A stretch of 56,139 bases of DNA from assembly GCA_036381255.1 (NCBI GenBank), contig DASVDG010000015.1:1-56139 (forward strand). The letters run 5' to 3'. The stretch comes from CALBZE01 sp036381255. Lineage in GTDB: Bacteria > Gemmatimonadota > Gemmatimonadetes > Longimicrobiales > RSA9. The position numbers were made by a program, and so were the translations under genes. Shown piece after piece: positions 41,593-50,517 of this stretch. A model generated the notes under the pieces. That model was given only the letters and a program-made list of their open reading frames with translations, was not told where the DNA came from and did not search any database. Numbering within the stretch: the first letter of the stretch is position 1; each line of letters begins with the position of its first letter.

Positions 41593-42864
41593 ATGAGACG
41601 ACGTCAGTTCATTCAGGCCGGCGTGCTCGGCGCCGGCGCGGTCACGGTGCTCGGCGCGGGGGCGTGTGCGGCGGGCGCGAATCCGGAGGCGGATGTGGAG
41701 GAATTGCCGGCGCCGATCGCGGCGCTGCGGTCGCGCCGGGACGAGGCGCCGCCGCCGATCACGGAGGAGGAGCGCGCCGTGCGCCGGGCGCGGGCGCAGG
41801 AGCTCATGGGCGCGGCGGGCGTGGACGCGCTGTTCATCGAGCCGGGCGCGTCGCTGACGTACTTCGCCGACGTGCGCTGGGGCCGGAGCGAGCGGACGTT
41901 CGGGCTGCTGCTGCCGCGGCGCGGCGAGCCGGTCATCATCTGCCCGGCGTTCGAGGAGGAGCGGGCGGAGAACGCGACGGGCGGGCGCTTCGAGATCCGG
42001 GTGTGGCAGGAGAACGAGAGCCCGTTCGCGCTGATCGGCCGGACGATGCGCGACTGGGGTCGCGCGACGGGCCGCCTGGCGCTGGAGGAGACGACGCGCT
42101 TCTTCGTCGCGCAGGGGCTCGCCCGCGATGCCGGCGCGCTCGACGTGGTCGGCGGCGACCCGATCACCCACCGCTGCCGGGGCGTGAAGTCCGCGCACGA
42201 GATCGAGATCATGCGCTTCGCGAACCGGATCACGCTCGAGGCGATCGAGGCGGCGTTCGCGTCGCTGCGCGAGGGGACGACGCAGCGCGAGCTCGGGCGC
42301 AACGTGCGCGCCGGGTTCGAGCGCCTCGGCTTCGGCGGCGGCTGGGTGCTGCCGCTGATCGGCGAGTCGTCCGCCTACCCGCACGGCTCCGACAACCCGA
42401 AGCCGCTCGCCGCGGGCGCGGTCGTGCTCGTCGACGCGGGCACGTCGGTGCACGGCTACCAGGCGGACGTCACGCGCACGACGGTGTTCGGCACGCCGTC
42501 CGACGAGGTGCGCGCCGTGTTCGACGTCGTGCGCGAGGCGCAGGCGCGGGCGCTCGAGTTCGCCGCGCCCGGCCGGACGTGCGGCGAGGTCGACGCGGTG
42601 GCGCGGAAGGTCGTGACCGACGCGGGGTACGGGCAGGGCTTCGAGCTGTTCACCCACCGGCTCGGCCACGGCATCGGCCTCGAGGGCCACGAATGGCCGT
42701 ACCTCGTCGGGAACAGCGACGTCGTGCTCGAGCCGGGGATGACGTTCAGCGACGAGCCGGGGATCTACCAGTACGGCAAGTTCGGCGTCCGGCTGGAGGA
42801 CATCATCGCGATCACCGAGACGGGCGCGGAGATGCTCACGGCCCCGGCCGCGTCGTTGGTGTGA
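41593..42864 (+). CDS. M24-family Xaa-Pro-type peptidase with Tat signal
   Basis: 423 residues. The twin-arginine start MRRRQFIQAG and hydrophobic stretch ending GAGAC suggest Tat export and perhaps lipidation. A creatinase-like N-terminal domain (about 65-195) precedes the pita-bread domain. All five metal ligands are visible: Asp in VLVDAG, Asp in QADVTRT, His in LGHGIGLEGHE, Glu in SDEPGIY and Glu in VRLEDII. It probably cleaves Xaa-Pro bonds outside the cytoplasm. A repeat-filled spacer follows. Confidence 0.85.
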   Translation: MRRRQFIQAGVLGAGAVTVLGAGACAAGANPEADVEELPAPIAALRSRRDEAPPPITEEERAVRRARAQELMGAAGVDALFIEPGASLTYFADVRWGRSERTFGLLLPRRGEPVIICPAFEEERAENATGGRFEIRVWQENESPFALIGRTMRDWGRATGRLALEETTRFFVAQGLARDAGALDVVGGDPITHRCRGVKSAHEIEIMRFANRITLEAIEAAFASLREGTTQRELGRNVRAGFERLGFGGGWVLPLIGESSAYPHGSDNPKPLAAGAVVLVDAGTSVHGYQADVTRTTVFGTPSDEVRAVFDVVREAQARALEFAAPGRTCGEVDAVARKVVTDAGYGQGFELFTHRLGHGIGLEGHEWPYLVGNSDVVLEPGMTFSDEPGIYQYGKFGVRLEDIIAITETGAEMLTAPAASLV

Positions 42865-42875
42865 GGGTTGGGGGG

Positions 42876-43096
42876 CAGTCGTCAGTCGTCAGTCGTCAGT
42901 CGTCCGGATTCAGGATCCAGGGGTCAGGATTCAGGGATCAGGGGTAGGTTCAGGGGTCAGGGATCGGGGGTCAGGGGCAGCAGTCAGGGTCATGGGTACG
43001 CACCGCTGAATGCCGAACGCTGACTGCTGAGTGCCGACGGCTGAATGCTGAAGGCTGAATGCCGAATGCGGATTGCTGACTACTGACTACTGCCCA
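42876..43096. repeat. intergenic array of degenerate TCAG then CTGA units
   Basis: Three blocks in sequence: four exact copies of the 7-mer CAGTCGT (42876-42903); about ten 7-8-mers of the type GGRTTCAG or GGGGTCAG (to about 42990); then about ten units of the type GCTGAATGC or ACTGACT (43003 onward). TCAG in the left half becomes CTGA in the right half, so the ends (CAGTCGTCAGT and ACTGACTACTG) are near complements. The spacer is about 300 bp with no gene. Confidence 0.8.
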
Positions 43097-43175
43097 CTCC
43101 CCCGCCGGGGCTGGCGCGATGCGCTGGCCCCGCTCACTTTCCCGGGTCGCATGTGGACCGAACCGGGAGAGGAGG

Positions 43176-44153
43176 ATGGCCGATCCGACGGCGTTGGTGA
43201 TGCACCCCGACTGTGCGCGGCACGACACGGGCTGGGGACACCCGGAGCACCAGGGCCGGCTGCCGGCGGTGGTGAACGCGCTGTACCGGGACACGCCGGC
43301 GCTGCTGGGCGCGGTGCGGCAGGTCGAGGCGGAGCCGGCTTCCGTGGACGACCTGCTGCGCGTGCACACGGGGGCGCACGTGGAGCGGATCCGGCGGGCC
43401 GTCCGGGAGGCGGCGGAAGTCGGCGGCCCGATCCCGCTGGACCCGGACACGATCGTCTCCGACGCGTCGTGGGACGCCGCGGTCGCCGCGGCCGGGTGCG
43501 CCGTGACGGCGACGTCGCTGGTGCTGGACGGCGCGGTCGAGACGGCGTTCGCGGCGTCGCGCCCGCCGGGGCACCACGCGACGGCCGACCGGGCGATGGG
43601 GTTCTGCCTCTTCAACAACGTCGCGGTCGCGGCGCGGTGGGCGCAGGCGACGCGCGGCGTCGAGCGCGTCCTGATCGTCGACTGGGACGTGCACCACGGG
43701 AACGGGACGCAGGAGATCTTCTACGAGGACCCGACCGTGTACTACCTCTCGCTGCACCTGAGTCCGCACTACCCCGGCACCGGCGCGGCGGAGGAGCGGG
43801 GCGCCGGCGCGGGCGCGGGGACCACGCGCAACGTCCCGCTGGCGCACGGGACGTCGGCCGACGTGTACGACCGGGCGTTCGACGACGCGCTGGACGCGAC
43901 GCTGGCGGAGTTCGCGCCGGAGCTCGTCCTGGTCTCCGCCGGCTTCGACTGCCTGGCCGGCGATCCGCTCGGCGGGCTCGGGCTCGAGCCGCGGGACCTC
44001 CACTCGCTGACGCGCCGGCTCATCGAGCGCGTGAGCGCGACGGCCGGCGGCCGCGTCGTCGCCGTTCTCGAGGGCGGCTACGCGCCGCCGCTGCTCGGCG
44101 CCGGCGTGGTCCAGGTGCTTCGCGCCCTGGGCGGGTTGCCGCCGAAGGATTGA
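43176..44153 (+). CDS. histone deacetylase-family amidohydrolase
   Basis: 325 residues. Arginase/deacetylase fold with RPPGHHA (catalytic His pair, about 130-134), the zinc-binding DWDVHHGNGTQ (about 169) and SAGFD near 255. Bacterial members deacetylate acetylpolyamines or acetoin-pathway/lysine targets. ATG 43176 has GAGAGGAGG directly upstream, so I prefer it to an in-frame ATG at 43119. The last four codons overlap the promoter of the next gene. Confidence 0.9.
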   Translation: MADPTALVMHPDCARHDTGWGHPEHQGRLPAVVNALYRDTPALLGAVRQVEAEPASVDDLLRVHTGAHVERIRRAVREAAEVGGPIPLDPDTIVSDASWDAAVAAAGCAVTATSLVLDGAVETAFAASRPPGHHATADRAMGFCLFNNVAVAARWAQATRGVERVLIVDWDVHHGNGTQEIFYEDPTVYYLSLHLSPHYPGTGAAEERGAGAGAGTTRNVPLAHGTSADVYDRAFDDALDATLAEFAPELVLVSAGFDCLAGDPLGGLGLEPRDLHSLTRRLIERVSATAGGRVVAVLEGGYAPPLLGAGVVQVLRALGGLPPKD

Positions 44154-44179
44154 CCTGCCCCGCCCGGCACCCCTAACTT
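44150..44179 (+). promoter_or_regulatory. promoter overlapping the deacetylase stop, leaderless
   Basis: -35 TTGACC (44150-44155) includes the TGA stop of the deacetylase gene; 18-nt spacer; -10 TAACTT (44174-44179). ATG 44187 begins 7 nt later, at the expected transcription start. Confidence 0.65.
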
Positions 44180-44186
44180 GCGATCC

Positions 44187-45089
44187 ATGCCGTCACGGGA
44201 AGCGAACGCGGCGCAGCGCGGCGGTTCCACGGGAACCGCCGACGCACCGGCGCCCACGTCGATCGGCACGGCCGGCACGCGGCCCCCGCGCCGCCCCTCC
44301 GCGCTCGGCCTCGCCCGCCTCAGCCACCGCCGGACGTTCGCCCCGGCCGGGCTCGACCTGTATCGTCACCTGACGCGGCTGCTCGATCTCGGGCCGGAGC
44401 AGGAGTTCCTGGTCGTGCCGTGCGGGCCGGGCGCGACGACGCAGCTCCTGGCCGAGGCGACGGGCGCGGCCGGCGCGGGCGTGGACCCGGACGCCGAGCT
44501 CGTCGCCGCGGCCGCGGCACGCGCCCGCGAAGCCCGCCTCTCCGACCGACTCCACTACGAGCACGGGCCGCTCGTCGAGCTGCCGTACAAGGACGAGGTC
44601 TTCGACGTCGTCATCGCGGACCCCGCGCTGGGTTCCATCGCCGATCCGGCCGGCGCGGTGCGCGAGCTGGTCCGCGTCGCGAAGCCGATGGCGAGCGTGG
44701 TGCTGATCCAGCTCATCTGGACCGGCGACGCGAACGCCGACCGCCGCGAGGCGCTCGTCGAATCGCTCGGCGTCCGCCCGCTCCTCCTCGTCGAATGGAA
44801 GCAGCTCCTGCGCGAGGCGGGCGTCGTCGACCTCTACGTCGAGGACTGGTCCGATTCCGCCGCATCGCCGCGTCAGCCGTGGACGCTCGGCGCGCTCACC
44901 GGCTTCGGCACGCTCGGCGACCGGCTCGGGGTGCTGCTGCGCGCCTGGAAGATCTGGGGGTGGCGCGGACTCCAGCAGGCGCTCGCGTTCCGCGACCAGG
45001 TCCGCGACCTCGTCCTGAACGAGCGCATCCTCGGGCTCTCGCTGATCAAGGGGACGAAGTGGCGGCCGCAGGAGGACGGAGGTCGATGA
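44187..45089 (+). CDS. class I SAM-dependent methyltransferase
   Basis: 300 residues. After a Thr/Ala/Pro-rich N-terminal 50 residues, the Rossmann core has VVPCGPGATTQLLAEATG as SAM motif I and an acidic AGVDPDAELV end of strand 2; YKDEVFDVVIADPALG is motif IV. The substrate is unknown. The C-terminal 70 residues (LLRAWKIWGWRGLQQAL) are helical and may contact the membrane. It has its own promoter with a leaderless start and overlaps corA by 4 nt. Confidence 0.75.
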   Translation: MPSREANAAQRGGSTGTADAPAPTSIGTAGTRPPRRPSALGLARLSHRRTFAPAGLDLYRHLTRLLDLGPEQEFLVVPCGPGATTQLLAEATGAAGAGVDPDAELVAAAAARAREARLSDRLHYEHGPLVELPYKDEVFDVVIADPALGSIADPAGAVRELVRVAKPMASVVLIQLIWTGDANADRREALVESLGVRPLLLVEWKQLLREAGVVDLYVEDWSDSAASPRQPWTLGALTGFGTLGDRLGVLLRAWKIWGWRGLQQALAFRDQVRDLVLNERILGLSLIKGTKWRPQEDGGR

Positions 45090-46078
45090 GCCGGCCGACG
45101 CCGGCCCCGCTCACGTTCCACCTCGACCCCGAAGGCCGGCTCCACCGCGGCTTGTCCCGAGACGAGCTGGCCGAGGTGCACCGGTCCGGACGCGGCACGC
45201 TCTGGGTCGACGTTGACTCCACGCACGACGACGAGTGGGCGCTGCTCGCCGAGCCGTTCCGGTTCCACCCGCTGGCCATCGAGGACACGCGCTCGCCCGA
45301 CTGCCGCGTCAAGGTCGAGGAGTACGACGGCTACCTCTTCATCGTCGTGCGGGGGATCCACTTCGTGGAGGAGACGCCCGATCCGTACGACATCGATCCG
45401 CACAACCTCTACATCTTCGTGGGTCCGCACTTCCTGGTCTCGGTGCACGCCGGCCCGTTCGCTTCGGTCCGGACCGTGATCGATCGGATCGAGGCCGGCG
45501 CGGAGACCCTCGCCCGCGGCGTCGACCACACGGCGTACACGCTGGTCGACGCGCTGGTCGACCTGTACTTTCCCATCCTCGACCGCATCGACGAGTTCAT
45601 CGACGAGGTCGAGCACGAGATCTTCGACGGCGCCGGGGAGCAGATGAGCCGGATCTTCGACCTCAAGCGATCGCTGGTGGCGCTGCGCCGCTACCTGGCG
45701 CCGATGCGCGAGGCGGTCGCCGCCCTCGCCAACCGGCCGACGCCGTACCTCCGGCCGGAGACGCAGATCTACTTTCGCGACGTCCAGGACCACGTGATCC
45801 GGCAGCTCGACGCGGTCGAGTCGTACCGCGAGCTGTTGACCGGCGCGCTCGAGGCACAGCTCGCGATGATCTCGAACCGGATGAACGAGATCATCAAGGC
45901 GCTCTCGGTCATCGCGACGGTCGTGCTGCCGCCCACGCTCGTTGCGAGCATCTACGGGATGAACTTCGACTGGATGCCCTGGCTCCACGATGCGAACGGC
46001 TTCTGGATCGCGCTCGGCGGCATGACGGTCATCACGGGCGCGCTGCTCGCGTACCTGTGGTGGAGGGGTTGGCTTTAG
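45086..46078 (+). CDS. corA: CorA-type magnesium/cobalt transporter
   Basis: 330 residues. The large cytoplasmic N-terminal domain ends in long helices (ILDRIDEFIDEVEHEIFDG and onward), followed by two C-terminal membrane helices with the pore-mouth motif YGMNF near 290. CorA pentamers move Mg2+ or Co2+ into the cell. A basic C terminus (WWRGWL) is shorter than in E. coli. ATG 45086 overlaps the methyltransferase stop. Confidence 0.9.
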   Translation: MSRPTPAPLTFHLDPEGRLHRGLSRDELAEVHRSGRGTLWVDVDSTHDDEWALLAEPFRFHPLAIEDTRSPDCRVKVEEYDGYLFIVVRGIHFVEETPDPYDIDPHNLYIFVGPHFLVSVHAGPFASVRTVIDRIEAGAETLARGVDHTAYTLVDALVDLYFPILDRIDEFIDEVEHEIFDGAGEQMSRIFDLKRSLVALRRYLAPMREAVAALANRPTPYLRPETQIYFRDVQDHVIRQLDAVESYRELLTGALEAQLAMISNRMNEIIKALSVIATVVLPPTLVASIYGMNFDWMPWLHDANGFWIALGGMTVITGALLAYLWWRGWL

Positions 46079-46094
46079 CATCGGGAGAATCACA

Positions 46095-47312
46095 ATGTCG
46101 GTCACGATGGAGGACACGGCGCCGGCGTTCGAACGGCTGCGCGCCGAGCTCGACGAGATCCAGGCGGCGCTGCGGGAGGCCGGGCTCGACGGCTGGCTGC
46201 TGTTCGACGTCTACGCCCGCAACAAGGTCGCCATGGGGATGCTCGGCTTCGGCGAGCAGAAGCGCCGGTACTTCGCGTGGATTCCCGCCACCGGCGAGCC
46301 CGTCGCGGTGATGCACGGGATCGAGGAGGGGCCCTGGGCCCGATGGCCGTGGGCGCGCCGGCGCTATGTCTCGTGGCGGGAGCTGGACGACGTGCTGCGC
46401 GAGCTGCTCGGCGGTGCGCGGCGCATCGCGATGGAGCTCTCGCCCGGCGACGCCGTGCCGGCGCTGGACCTGGTGCCCGCCGGCGTCGTCGAGCTGGTGC
46501 GCAAGGCCGGCCCCGAGGTCGTCTCGTCCGGCGACCTGATCACCCGCTTCTACTCGAGCTGGACGCCGGCGCAGCTCGCGTCGCACCGGCGCGCGGCCGA
46601 GACGCTCGCGCAGGTCGCGCGGGACGCGTTCGCGCACCTGGCCGGCCGCGTCGCCGCGGGCGAACCGGTCACGGAGGCCGAGATGCGGCGCTGGGTCGTC
46701 GGCGCGCTCGAGGAACGCGGCGCCGGCGCGGGTGCGGATGCGATCGTCGCGACCGGCGTCAGCGCCGCGGATCCGCACTACCACCCCGTCGAGGGCGGCG
46801 CCACGTTCCAGCGCGGCGACGTGGTGCTCATCGACCTCTGGGCGAAGGAATCCGAGGACAGCGTCTACGCCGACCAGACCTGGATGGGCTATCTCGGATC
46901 CGAGACGCCCGCGAAGGTCGCCGAAGTCTTCGGCGCGGTCCGCGATGCACGGGACGCGGCGATCGCGTTCCTGCGCGAGCGCTGGGCCGCCGGCGAGCGG
47001 ATCCAGGGGTACGAGGTCGACGACGTGACCCGCGCGGTGATCGAGCGGCACGGGTATGGCAAGTGGTTCATCCACAGGACCGGCCACTCGATCGACCGCT
47101 CGACCCACGGGATGGGCCCGAACATGGACAACCTCGAGACGCACGAGGTCCGATCGCTGATCCCCGGCGTCGGCTTCTCGATCGAGCCGGGGATCTACCT
47201 GCCGGGCGAGCTCGGCGTGCGAACCGAGATCAACGTCTACATCGGCGCGGACGGGCCGGAGGTCACGCCGTCCGGGATCCAGCACGAGGTCTTCACGCTG
47301 CTCGACGACTGA
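46095..47312 (+). CDS. cytoplasmic M24-family aminopeptidase
   Basis: 405 residues with no signal peptide. A creatinase-type N-terminal domain precedes the catalytic domain, whose ligands are Asp in VLIDLWAK, Asp in YADQTWMG, His in RTGHSIDR, Glu in SIEPGIY and Glu in RTEINVY. It is likely a Xaa-Pro dipeptidase. It differs from the Tat-exported M24 protein at 41593 in both ends and ligand context, so the two serve different compartments. Confidence 0.85.
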   Translation: MSVTMEDTAPAFERLRAELDEIQAALREAGLDGWLLFDVYARNKVAMGMLGFGEQKRRYFAWIPATGEPVAVMHGIEEGPWARWPWARRRYVSWRELDDVLRELLGGARRIAMELSPGDAVPALDLVPAGVVELVRKAGPEVVSSGDLITRFYSSWTPAQLASHRRAAETLAQVARDAFAHLAGRVAAGEPVTEAEMRRWVVGALEERGAGAGADAIVATGVSAADPHYHPVEGGATFQRGDVVLIDLWAKESEDSVYADQTWMGYLGSETPAKVAEVFGAVRDARDAAIAFLRERWAAGERIQGYEVDDVTRAVIERHGYGKWFIHRTGHSIDRSTHGMGPNMDNLETHEVRSLIPGVGFSIEPGIYLPGELGVRTEINVYIGADGPEVTPSGIQHEVFTLLDD

Positions 47313-47313
47313 G

Positions 47314-48069
47314 ATGGAGAAGTCCGACCCCACGCGCACACCGCGCGCCGTCGCCCCGACGACCGGGCGCGACGTGCGTGAGGACCCCGGCGGTTCCGCG
47401 ACGCGGGTGGCCGCGCGCACCCGGCGCACCGGGGGCAGTGGCGCACCGGAGGACGCCGACGGCGGGTCGGGCTTCTACCTCTTCGGCGTGGTCCGCGGCG
47501 TGGGGCGTCGCGGCGCGCAGCTCGTGCGCGGGCTCGGCCCGGAGTTCCTGCGCGTGCCGTACCGGGACCTGACCGCGCTCGCCCGGCACGCGGCGTTTCA
47601 CGTCCCGCCGCTCGAGAGGGCGGACCTCGTCGCGCACCAGCGAGCGGTCGAGCACGTCATGCGTCGGGGCACGATCCTGCCCGCGCCGCCCGGGGTCGTG
47701 TTCCGGGGGCGCCGGCCGCTGCTCCGGTTCCTGGAGGACCAGTACCTCGCGCTGGAGGAGGGGCTGAGCTTCCTCGAGGGTCACTGGGAGCTTCGGCTCC
47801 ACATCGGGCCGGCCGAGCCGGACACGGAGGACGACGAGCTCGAACGGCTGGCGACGCAGACCTACGCCGAGCTGCGGCGCTTCGCCCGCGCGGCGGTGCC
47901 GTTCGCGCGGACCGAGTCGCTGCTGCTCAGTGCGGCGTTCCTCGTCGAGCGCGCCGGGTGGATCGAATTCGTCGAGCGGGCCGAGGACCTGGGCGCCGCG
48001 CACGCCGGCCTCGCCCTCGACGTGACCGGCCCCTGGCCGCCCTACGATTTCGTCCGGCTCGTATTCTGA
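47314..48069 (+). CDS. orphan GvpL/GvpF-family gas-vesicle-like protein
   Basis: 251 residues. After 55 low-complexity residues the chain reads FYLFGVV, RVPYRDLTAL, AHQRAVEHVM, PAPPGVVF, FLEGHWELRLH, AAFLVE and ends LDVTGPWPPYDFVRLVF. That set, especially GPWPPY near the end, is the signature of GvpL/GvpF gas-vesicle proteins. No gvpA, gvpN or other vesicle gene is in the window. It begins one base after the M24 stop and precedes priA by 3 nt, so it is embedded in a housekeeping run. Confidence 0.8.
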   Translation: MEKSDPTRTPRAVAPTTGRDVREDPGGSATRVAARTRRTGGSGAPEDADGGSGFYLFGVVRGVGRRGAQLVRGLGPEFLRVPYRDLTALARHAAFHVPPLERADLVAHQRAVEHVMRRGTILPAPPGVVFRGRRPLLRFLEDQYLALEEGLSFLEGHWELRLHIGPAEPDTEDDELERLATQTYAELRRFARAAVPFARTESLLLSAAFLVERAGWIEFVERAEDLGAAHAGLALDVTGPWPPYDFVRLVF

Positions 48070-48072
48070 CCC

Positions 48073-50388
48073 ATGCTGGTCGACGTCGCACTGCCGGTGC
48101 CGGTGCCCCGCACCTTCACCTACCGGGTGGAGCGGGGGGCGGCGGAGATCGGGGCCCGCGTGCTCGTGCCGTTCGGCCGGCGCCGGCTGATCGGCTGGGT
48201 CGTCGGCCACGCGGCCGGCGCGCGGGAGGGCGTGAAGATCCGCGCGGTCTCCGAAGTCCTCGACGCCGCGCCGAACCTGTCCGCCGAGCTGCTCCGCCTC
48301 TGTCGCTGGGTCGCCGACTACTACGTCGCGCCGCTCGGCCAGGTCCTGCGGACCGCGCTCCCCGCCGTCCTCTCCGACACCGGCCGGCCGGCGCCGCCGG
48401 TGAAGACCCGCCGCGTCCTGCGGCTCGTCCGAGAGCTGCCGAGCCTGACGCGCCGCGAGGAGGTCTTCGGCCGGGCGCGGCGGCAGCGCGAGCTCTACGA
48501 GCTGATCGAGACGATCGGCGGCAGCGCCGAGGTCGCACACCTCACGGGGCACGTCGGCTTCTCGGCCGCCGTGCTGCGGGGGCTCGTCGACAAGGGGCTC
48601 GCGACGTTCGTCGACGAGGAGGTCGAGCGCGACCCGTTCGCCGCCGTGCCGGCGCCGGCGCCGCCGGCGCTCACGCTGACCGCCGCCCAGCGGGCCGCGG
48701 TCGATGCGCTCGTCGCCGCGGCGCGGCACGACGGCGGCACGTTCCTGCTCCGCGGCGTGACCGGCTCCGGCAAGACGCAGGTCTACATCGAGCTGCTCCA
48801 CGAGGTCGTCGAACGGCAGGGGCGCGGCGCGATCGTGCTCGTCCCCGAGATCGCGCTCACGCCGCAGACCGTCTCCCGCTTCCGCGCCCACTTCGGCGAG
48901 ACCGTCGCCGTGCTGCACTCGGCGCTCTCCGACGGCGAACGCTACGACGCCTGGCGCGCGCTCCGCAGCGGCGAGCGGCGGATCGCCGTGGGCGCGCGGT
49001 CCGCCGTCTTCGCGCCCGTCGCGGAGCTGGGCGCGATCGTGGTCGACGAGGAGCACGAGGCCACCTACAAGCAGTCGGACGCGCCGCGCTACCACGCCCG
49101 CGAGGTCGCGATCGTCCGCGCCGGCCTCGCCGGCGCCGTCTGCCTGCTCGGCAGCGCGACGCCCTCGCTCGAAAGCTGGCGCAACGCACTCGCCGGCAAG
49201 TACCGGCTGCTCGAGCTCCCCGACCGCGTCGAGGGGCGCCCCCTGCCGCCGGTCCGCGTCGTGGACCTGCGCCCGCGCCGGGACGACGCGCGCGGGATGG
49301 CACGGGCCGGGGATACCGCCGGTGCGGGCGCGGCGGGAGCGCCGACCCGCGGCGCGCCGGGCGCCGACCCCGCGTTCAACCGGATCCTCTCGCCGCCGCT
49401 CGTCGCCGCGATCCGCGACCGGCTCGAGCGCCGCGAGCAGACGATCCTGCTGCTCAACCGCCGCGGCTACGCGACGTTCGTCCAGTGCCGCGACTGCGGC
49501 CGCGTCTGGCACTGCGGCCAGTGCAACGTGTCGCTGACCTACCACCGCGCCCGGCGGCGGCTCGTCTGCCACTACTGCTTCCACGAGGAGCCCGCGCCGA
49601 TCACCTGCGACGACTGTGCGTCCGGCGACCTCTCGTTCCGCGGGATCGGCACCGAGCAGGTCGAGCGCACCGTCGTCGACGCGTTCCCCTACGCGCGCAT
49701 CGCCCGGATGGACGTGGACACGACCTCGGGCAAGTGGGCGCACCACGAGATCCTCGGCCGCGTCGAGCGCGGCGAGATCGACATCCTGCTCGGCACGCAG
49801 ATGATCGCCAAGGGGCTCGACTTCCCGCGCGTCACGCTGGTCGGCGTCGTCAACGCCGATGTCGGGATCAACCTGCCGGACTTCCGCGCGAGCGAACGGA
49901 CGTTCCAGCTCCTGACGCAGGTGGCGGGGCGCGCCGGCCGGGGGCCGCAGGGCGGCGAGGTGATCATCCAGACCTCGCTGCCGGGCCATTACGCGGTACG
50001 GGCCGCCGTCACCCACGATTACGGCGCCTTCGCCGAGCGCGAGCTCGCCGAGCGCGAGGCGCCGCGCTACCCGCCGTTCTGCCGCCTCGCGAACGTCATC
50101 GTGAGCGGCACGGACGAGGACGCCGTCGTCCGCGCCGCCGAGGAGGTCGCCGCGTCGGTACGGAGCATGCTCGCCGAGGCTGCGGCGCCCGCCGTCGAGG
50201 TGATGGGGCCGGCGCCGTGCCCGGTCGACCGGATCCGGGGACGCTGGCGCTGGCACTTCCTGCTGCGCAGCGCGAGCGCGGCCCCGCTCGGCGCGATCCT
50301 GCGCCGCCTGTACGCGTACGGCGCGACGCTGTCAGGGAAGGGAGCGCTGCGGCTCGCGCTCGATCGCGACCCCGTCACGCTGCTCTGA
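48073..50388 (+). CDS. priA: primosomal replication-restart helicase PriA
   Basis: 771 residues. The N-terminal DNA-binding region is about 1-190; the SF2 helicase core has Walker A GVTGSGKTQ near 229 and DEEHEATYKQ as Walker B. Between the two helicase lobes lies the zinc-binding domain with paired Cys (CRDCG, CGQCN, CHYC, CDDC). LLGTQMIAKGLDFPRV and the QVAGRAGRG motif VI are intact. An extra Ala/Gly-rich loop of about 35 residues lies just before IRDRLERREQT. It restarts stalled replication forks. Confidence 0.95.
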   Translation: MLVDVALPVPVPRTFTYRVERGAAEIGARVLVPFGRRRLIGWVVGHAAGAREGVKIRAVSEVLDAAPNLSAELLRLCRWVADYYVAPLGQVLRTALPAVLSDTGRPAPPVKTRRVLRLVRELPSLTRREEVFGRARRQRELYELIETIGGSAEVAHLTGHVGFSAAVLRGLVDKGLATFVDEEVERDPFAAVPAPAPPALTLTAAQRAAVDALVAAARHDGGTFLLRGVTGSGKTQVYIELLHEVVERQGRGAIVLVPEIALTPQTVSRFRAHFGETVAVLHSALSDGERYDAWRALRSGERRIAVGARSAVFAPVAELGAIVVDEEHEATYKQSDAPRYHAREVAIVRAGLAGAVCLLGSATPSLESWRNALAGKYRLLELPDRVEGRPLPPVRVVDLRPRRDDARGMARAGDTAGAGAAGAPTRGAPGADPAFNRILSPPLVAAIRDRLERREQTILLLNRRGYATFVQCRDCGRVWHCGQCNVSLTYHRARRRLVCHYCFHEEPAPITCDDCASGDLSFRGIGTEQVERTVVDAFPYARIARMDVDTTSGKWAHHEILGRVERGEIDILLGTQMIAKGLDFPRVTLVGVVNADVGINLPDFRASERTFQLLTQVAGRAGRGPQGGEVIIQTSLPGHYAVRAAVTHDYGAFAERELAEREAPRYPPFCRLANVIVSGTDEDAVVRAAEEVAASVRSMLAEAAAPAVEVMGPAPCPVDRIRGRWRWHFLLRSASAAPLGAILRRLYAYGATLSGKGALRLALDRDPVTLL

Positions 50389-50397
50389 ACGAAAGCG

Positions 50398-50427
50398 TTG
50401 CACGAGACGGTACGAAGGGTGTAAACT
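50398..50427 (+). promoter_or_regulatory. sigma70-type promoter of the HNH nuclease gene
   Basis: -35 TTGCAC (50398-50403), 18-nt spacer, -10 TAAACT (50422-50427). The predicted start point falls at the palindrome that follows. Confidence 0.6.
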
Positions 50428-50434
50428 ATTGTGA

Positions 50435-50452
50435 ACGCGTGATCTCACGCGT
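50435..50452 (+). promoter_or_regulatory. 8-2-8 palindrome at the HNH transcription start
   Basis: ACGCGTGA, spacer TC, TCACGCGT. The perfect dyad covers about +1 to +18 of the predicted transcript, a position suited to a repressor operator. It is too short-looped to be a strong RNA hairpin. Confidence 0.5.
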
Positions 50453-50517
50453 GAACAAAAGGAAGGTCGGCGGCGTACCATACCCTGGACCGGAACTGAG
50501 GAGGACATCGGGTCGCG

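Noticed and set aside
42876..43096. CRISPR-like array
   Set aside because: Units are 7-8 bp and degenerate, with no constant spacers and no cas genes.
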